From Chaetorhynchus papuensis (lineage: Eukaryota; Chordata; Aves; Passeriformes; Rhipiduridae), in assembly GCA_013396525.1 (NCBI GenBank), contig VWYX01000206.1, forward strand, positions 237,015-301,014: a stretch of 64,000 bases of DNA. The letters are read 5' to 3'. The notes under the pieces were generated by a model, which saw only the letters and a program-made list of their open reading frames with translations, had not been told where the DNA came from and did no database searches. Shown here piece after piece: positions 58,501-64,000 of this stretch. The translations under genes and the position numbers were made by a program. Within the stretch, counting starts at the first letter, position 1. Every line of letters starts with the position of its first letter.

Positions 58501-59619
58501 TATCACTCTCTTCTGCTTGTGCAAAGAAGCAAAAAGGCACAAAACTGAGATGACTGGAGAGCTGGGGCTTGGCCGCAGTGAGGACAACTGACTGCGTGAG
58601 AGAGCATGGAGGAAAGGAGCGTTCCCAGACACTGAATGTCCCAGGGACCCATTTGTCTTAGAAATACACACACACACACACACACAGAGTTATGATTCCT
58701 TCTGTTTCCCTGCTTTTCAAACAGTTGCAGCCAGCTGTCACTGCCTGTGTGGGTAGTTTTACAGAAGAGCAGAGCTTTCAGACCTTGGCCTTTCCATACA
58801 ATTTTCACCCTGGTTATATTCCTGGGCCTGCTCTCTCCAGGCTGTATTTCTTTCCTTGCCTTGTCTCAGTCTCCCCTTTCTCTTTGACTTACCCTCTGCT
58901 CTGCAGTGCCGTGGCTGCTCTGGAACCTGCAGTAAGCTGTTTGTTGATGCTTTGGATGGAAGGACGATGTGTGGCCATGACAAAGAGCGTGTGGATGTAC
59001 CGGGCACTGCAGCACTGGGGTGTTGCTGTCTGGGTGCAGACCAGGCTGTTTGTGGTGCTCCTGTTCCTGCCTCCAAAGAAAGCAAAAACAACAACAGAGT
59101 GGGCAAACCGTTTTTTAAAAATTATTTCCATTATTTAAGTGAGGGAAGAAAGATACAGATACTTTGCAGGTAAAATGTCTCTGTGATGATATCAGCTTTT
59201 GAAAAATGGTTTAGAGTCTGCTGTTCTCTGGGAGATTCCCTCTTGTATCCTTGTGAGAGCTTTTTCCTTTCTTTCACTTAAGACCAAATACATTTGAGTC
59301 CTCAGTGTCTCAGTCCTCCTACAGCACATGCTCAACTCCCATGGGCTTCTGAACTCCTGTTGGTGCTGGCCTGGTGGATGCTTTGTATCACATTAAAAAG
59401 GAGCAATAATCATGGCTGAGGAGAACCTGCAGGGAATTCCAGACTGTCACAGTTGTCTGGAATTGGCCTTGGCCACCAAATGTGTATGGATGGATATCCA
59501 CATAGTCTGGGGAATACAATTTTGGGGATGCCTTTTGCTCCCAGTGCAGCAGAATTGCTGCTGCACCCGGAGAGGCTGTGAACAGCTCTGTCAAGTGGCA
59601 ACGCTTCTCCCCCGACCCA
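58501..59619. other. Noncoding unique DNA, no gene seen
   Basis: A 148-codon plus-strand frame (58692-59138) is unrecognised and overlaps a 115-codon frame on the other strand. A (CA)n tract is listed separately. Confidence 0.5.
58666..58686. repeat. (CA)n microsatellite
   Basis: About ten uninterrupted CA units. Likely polymorphic. Confidence 0.9.
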
Positions 59620-59830
59620 GTTTAAATGAGATATGAATAATTGATTTGCCTCCTGAATAATTAATTGGATATTCAATAATGAAAGTAATTGTTTGGCTCA
59701 TTCCCCCATTGATAATCAAGCTAATCTTCCCCTTCAATATGAGGGCCATACAGATATGTAAAGCAGTGAGACAGTTTATAGGCCAATAATGCAGCTAATG
59801 TGCTCGGTGCGGGGTCACCTTGTCCAAATA
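59620..59830. promoter_or_regulatory. Strong candidate conserved noncoding element
   Basis: AT-rich, repeat-free block: ATATGAATAATTGATTTGCC, TTAATTGG (59661-59668), TTCAATAATGAAAGTAATTG, ATTGATAATCAA (59708-59719, PBX/HNF-like), CAATATGAGGGCC and GGCCAATAATGCAGCTAATG. Very dense TAAT and ATTA cores. Inferred enhancer. Confidence 0.42.
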
Positions 59831-62299
59831 TTCCAGCAGCTCCCAGGGCTGCTCTCCGCTGGGTTATCCACTGCACAGCCAAGCCGTGTGCAGCAAGGGT
59901 TTGTTTTTTTCCTCCTCATTCTGATTGCTGAACATCTCCCACCAGGGAGGAGTCTTCTTTTACAGTTTAAACAAAACTCATCAGACGCCACTTGCTCCAA
60001 TTAAGGCTTCCGAGGAGGTTTGTTCCTGCTCCAGTCAATAGTGCGCGGATTAAAGGGAGCAAGCGGCGCTCTGAGCTCACGGGGCTGCTCTCTTCTGCAG
60101 GAATTAGAGCTCAGCTCCACAGAGAGGCTCCAGAGCTTCCCTTTGCCACCAGCCCTTTAGAAATCAAAATCAAACCGAAACGGGTTAATGCTGATTTTGC
60201 AGCTGCTGCATTTGGGGTTTTTTTGAGTTTCTAATGTTGCAAGTCCCACGAAGCCTGGAAGTCTGAGCTGACTCCGCTGTGGCACAAAGCAGATGTGCCC
60301 TCTGGAGAGGAGCTCAGCACTGACAGCGGAGTGTGAGTGGCTGACACAGTCCCAGGTTATCCCAGAGGCACTTTGGGGATGTCCATCTGAGGCGCCCCCA
60401 CACACTGGGCAGAGTCACCAGATCTGCTTTGGGGGTCTGGGGTTGAACCACCACATAGCATCAAAAATCAAGTGATGTGAGCAGAGATCCACCTTGCTGG
60501 GGCCTGAGTCTGATGCTGGAGTGTTTCAGTGCTTGTGGTTACAAACTGTAACCCCAGACAACCTTGCCTGCATGCCCTCATGTTCCACCAGACCTGTGAT
60601 TGCTGCACATTCCTGCTGGGTCTCAGAAGGGCTTGAGGTCCTGGCAAGTAATGCAAGTCACAGAGCGTGGAAGACATTGCAGGTGGTCCTGTCCCAGAGA
60701 TGCCAGTACTAACAGGTAAATAAATCCTCTGCCACTGTTGTAGGCTTGTCCTGGCAGAAAGGGCATTCAGGAATCTGCTATGAGCTCTGTGGGTTTCATC
60801 TTGGGCTTGTTTCTAATGAAATTAAGGGCTGAGAGAAGCCTGGTCTCACCACATGGTGTGTTCAAAGAGTGGCTGCACTGATGACAGAGTTTATTCACCT
60901 CACTGGGGCAGATAAGCACAAAAAGCATCTTGAGACACTGTGCACAGTGAAGGTGAAGCCTGGGACAGCCTGGAGCAAGGGGGAGAGGGAGCTGTGCTGT
61001 TCTTGGTCCTGAGATACCTCCTGGGTGACCAATCTCCCACCCTCCCTGCTCTGTGACTGATCCGTGCCCTGCAGAGATGTGACTCACAAGGTCTCAGACT
61101 CTGCCCTGGGTTTCTGCTGGCTCTCTGTAGATGCTCTGAGTGGAAATTTCCTATGAGAGGCCTTTGCAATAGCTGGGACATGATTAGGAGCTTTCAAGCA
61201 TCTTTGATTGTGTCCTAAGCCCGTGCTCTGAAGGCAGAGTTCCCCTGGGGTGGGTATTCCCAGCAAGGATTCCTTAAGCCTGGAGCACAGGGGATTTGTC
61301 TTGTACAAGCCCACACTTTCTGAGGTTCAGCTCCTGAGGTGTCTGTCTGGAGGGCAGAAGATGAAGATGTCATTTGGGAATATCAGAGCATTTTAGCTCC
61401 AGAATATTCTATTTTGCCATTAGGCTCAAACCTCCAGGACAGTGAGCAGCCCTTGAGGCAGGGAGAGCTACATGTGACTGGTACCTCTGATGCCCTGATG
61501 CTTCAGCCTCTGGGTCCCTCCTTCTCCTGGCAGCAGCAGCAGTGAGCAGAAACAGTCACCTGGAGATTGATGCATTCTAAATGTGCATGTGGGAACCATT
61601 TAAAACAAGCAAGGAAAGCAGCAGAGTGTTCCTGGAGAGGGATTTACATGAGATGAGACGACAGTGCAATCTGGGAAGCCCTCCCCTGCAAAAGCTACTT
61701 GAATTTAGATACTTTTCATTTAGATACTGCTCATTTTAACCAGTTTAATTTCTTTATGAGGGCTTTCATTTGAAAAAGTGGCAGCACCGACAGGGCTTGG
61801 AAAGATTAGTCTTCAGCCAATTTACTGTGCAGCAGATTTATCATTTCATCAGTAATTTAAGCAGAGATGCTTGTGCATTCATTTACACCACTCAGAGCTG
61901 CTTGGTTGTGGTTTACTTGTGGGAAGTGTGAGGACAGAAGGGAAGGGGCAATGCCATGAGTGTTCCTAAGAAACCTCTGCAAAGGTGACTGTCCGGGGAG
62001 AGGGGAGAATGGCAGGAGCCCATCAGCAGGGTAAAACCAATAAAACTCAACTTCATTCACAGCTTTTTCTCATCACGGGCTAATTTACTGTGAAGATGGC
62101 AGCATCACCCTTCCCTTCCCCTCCCTTCTCCAGGCTATTAAAGGGTCTGTGAGGGGTTCCCAGGATCAAAGCTCCCTTGGTGATTTAACTGATGTGCAGC
62201 TGCTGCCTGTGAGTGGAGGGAGGCAGGGGCTCTGGGGAGGGAAGGGGAGCACGGGGACACACCACAGCCCCGCCAGATGAAATACTGCGGGAAGCCACC
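59831..62299. other. Noncoding unique DNA, no gene seen
   Basis: No gene or transposon recognised. 59,990-60,110 has a few clustered CpGs. 61,680-61,880 is AT-rich and motif-like. Frames of up to 106 codons (60767-61087, minus) are unrecognised. Confidence 0.5.
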
Positions 62300-62830
62300 C
62301 TCCTCCACCTGGCAATCCCGGTGTTATTTATGCATACACATAAAGGGTTCCATGCATCCCTCTGAAATCTCCCTTATTTGTCAGTGAGAGCCCCCCTCCC
62401 GCTCTGCCTCAGCTAACATTTACAGTAAATCTGTTACACTGACCATTAAATCTGGAGCTGCCCTGAGCGATAGTTTCAATGGGTGTGTTGACAGCCCGGG
62501 TGTTAATAATGATGCAAACACTAACCTGTTTATTGATTTGCTTTTTGTACCCTTCATTCTAGCTCACTCCTTCTCACTCTGGGAGGAGAAATCCTAGAAT
62601 TAGTAATCAGGTGACAGCTCAGAGCCCCCGTCTGTTCCCAGCAGTGTCATCCAACCCAAACTCCTGGAGATAAATTACAGGTGCCGTATTCTGCCTCTGC
62701 CAGCCATTCAATATACTGTTACTCAATGCAAGATGTAGTATTTGTCATTGGTGCCAGCAGACAGGAGGGGAAAAAAAAAAAGAAACATTAACAGAGACGT
62801 GAAAAGCTTTTAACTTTGACAAGAGAAGCA
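62300..62830. promoter_or_regulatory. Candidate conserved noncoding element cluster
   Basis: Unique block with GTTATTTATGCATACACAT, ACAGTAAATCTGTTAC, GACCATTAAATCTGG, GTTAATAATGATGCAAAC and GTTTATTGATTTGC, followed by AGAATTAGTAATCAGGTGAC and a run of A (about 62770-62781). No long frame. Role inferred. Confidence 0.35.
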
Positions 62831-64000
62831 TAGGGAAGTTTTACATTCAGCCCCTGCACGGAAGGCCAGTGCCCATCCATTAAATCTGCTTGTCAGACAG
62901 TGGGTGTGGTAGAATGGAGCTGGGATCAGGATGCTGAGAGGAAACCTGTCGTGCTCATGGTGCTTCCTCCTCCTGCTGCCGGGTGGATGCCTGCCTGCAA
63001 CACTCAGGAGCATGCAACTGGTGAAAAGCTTTTTGGGTTCCTACAAAAATTTTGTCTATTCGTGGGCCTCCTTGAAGATGAGATGGAGGTGGGTTCACAG
63101 AGGGGGTGCAAAGAGCAGTTTTGGTTCATGCCCTGGGGGCCTGGGAGCCTGTTCAGACCGTGAGGGACACAAGGTGAGCAGTGACACAGCCCCAGGGGCT
63201 GGCCCTGCTCGTGCACTGCTGAGAAGCAGCTCAGCCAACTTATGAGCCTCTAAGACATCGGCCCCAAAGCAATCCCATCTGAGCTACCTGGCAAGGCTCT
63301 CCAGGTTGTAAAGTGCGAAGAGCTATGCAAACAGAGCCTGAGCAGCAGCCAGGAGCTCACATCTGCAGAGGATCAGTCCTACATCAAGTCAGGAGCTGCA
63401 GATGCTTTCCCCATGACGGGCTTGGTGTGACATCCAGCACCAGACACCACAGCTTCGCTGATGAGCTGCACAGGCTTGTGAAAGAAGCTGGAGTTAAATG
63501 AAAGCTAGGCTTCATGTTCCCCATCCAGCAATGCTTTTTGACCTATAGTTTTTATGGTCAGGAGAGAAACCTGCCAGTAAATAAGTAGAATTTATAAACC
63601 CTGCAGGGGCTCTGATATATTCCCCAGGAGCTGGGGCCCCAAAGGCTTTCAGTGGCATTTATAAGCTTCACTCTGTTGTCAGACCCCTTAGTTCCTTTTA
63701 TTTCTGCTAAGTTTATAAGCTCTGAAAGAGCAGTCTGCAGTGTTTATTAACTGCACTGCAGAGCTGAAGAAAAGCAGCTGATCCAAAAGGAACACAATTC
63801 TACCTGTACCCCTTAAACATGGTTCAAATCAAAGCTCCACATTCACTATGTTTTATCCCGTCTTCTAATATGCACCCATCACCAAACAGATGGCTGTGTG
63901 TTATTATAGAAAATAAAATTACACCAGTGGTAAAAATCCTCATAGATGCCTTAGTTCCTTAGGAGGAACCTGAACTGAACATAACAACAAAACTCTAAAA
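62831..64000. other. Noncoding unique DNA to window end
   Basis: No gene or repeat recognised. Plus-strand frames at 62900-63245 are unrecognised. The last 500 bp are AT-richer with repeated TTTATAAGC-like segments (63658 and 63711). Confidence 0.5.

Overview
This window looks like bird nuclear DNA with no intact gene. The clearest taxonomic signal is five truncated CR1 LINE 3' ends (7.6, 14.2, 35.4, 39.0 and 44.6 kb). Three of them carry the 8-bp ATTCTRTG-type terminal repeat, or its complement, that is typical of avian and other sauropsid CR1. Interspersed repeats are otherwise sparse, and the sequence alternates AT-rich unique blocks with moderately GC-rich, pyrimidine/purine-skewed blocks, as in an avian intergenic region or a very long intron. 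I cannot name the species or the neighbouring genes.

No open reading frame encodes a protein I recognise, and no multi-exon gene can be assembled. The longest frames (314, 322 and 334 codons) are by-products of a GT-rich minisatellite at 41.4-42.2 kb. The next longest (about 180-211 codons) are in unique sequence and lack recognisable domains. The best protein-derived signal is on the minus strand at 17.86-18.87 kb: several short open segments rich in Lys/Glu/Leu, coiled-coil-like, broken by stops and frameshifts. This is probably a decayed gene copy, parent unknown. One possible internal exon with good splice signals lies at 54,680-54,842 and is weakly supported.

Layout: 1-5.7 kb is unique DNA with a small CpG-rich patch at 1.65-1.93 kb. 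From 5.7 to 32.5 kb, AT-rich unique blocks resembling conserved noncoding elements alternate with featureless DNA, two CR1 copies, the pseudogene relic, a 25-bp hairpin and a G-quadruplex motif at 29.0 kb. From 32.5 to 45 kb come three CR1 copies, a long AT-rich block (37.0-37.8 kb), the minisatellite, and a second AT-rich block beside it (42.3-42.8 kb). From 45 to 64 kb there is an old interspersed repeat, an exact 54-bp duplication around a single N at 49,347 (probably an assembly join artefact), and a further series of AT-rich blocks (51.4, 53.7, 58.2, 59.6 and 62.3 kb).

My reading is that this is a gene-poor regulatory interval. About twenty AT-rich blocks carry homeodomain cores (TAATTA/TAATTG), forkhead- and SOX-like sites, and eight exact POU octamers (ATGCAAAT or its complement). 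That pattern resembles gene deserts around developmental transcription-factor genes. It is inference: conservation cannot be seen from one sequence. I found no evidence of a new multi-gene system.
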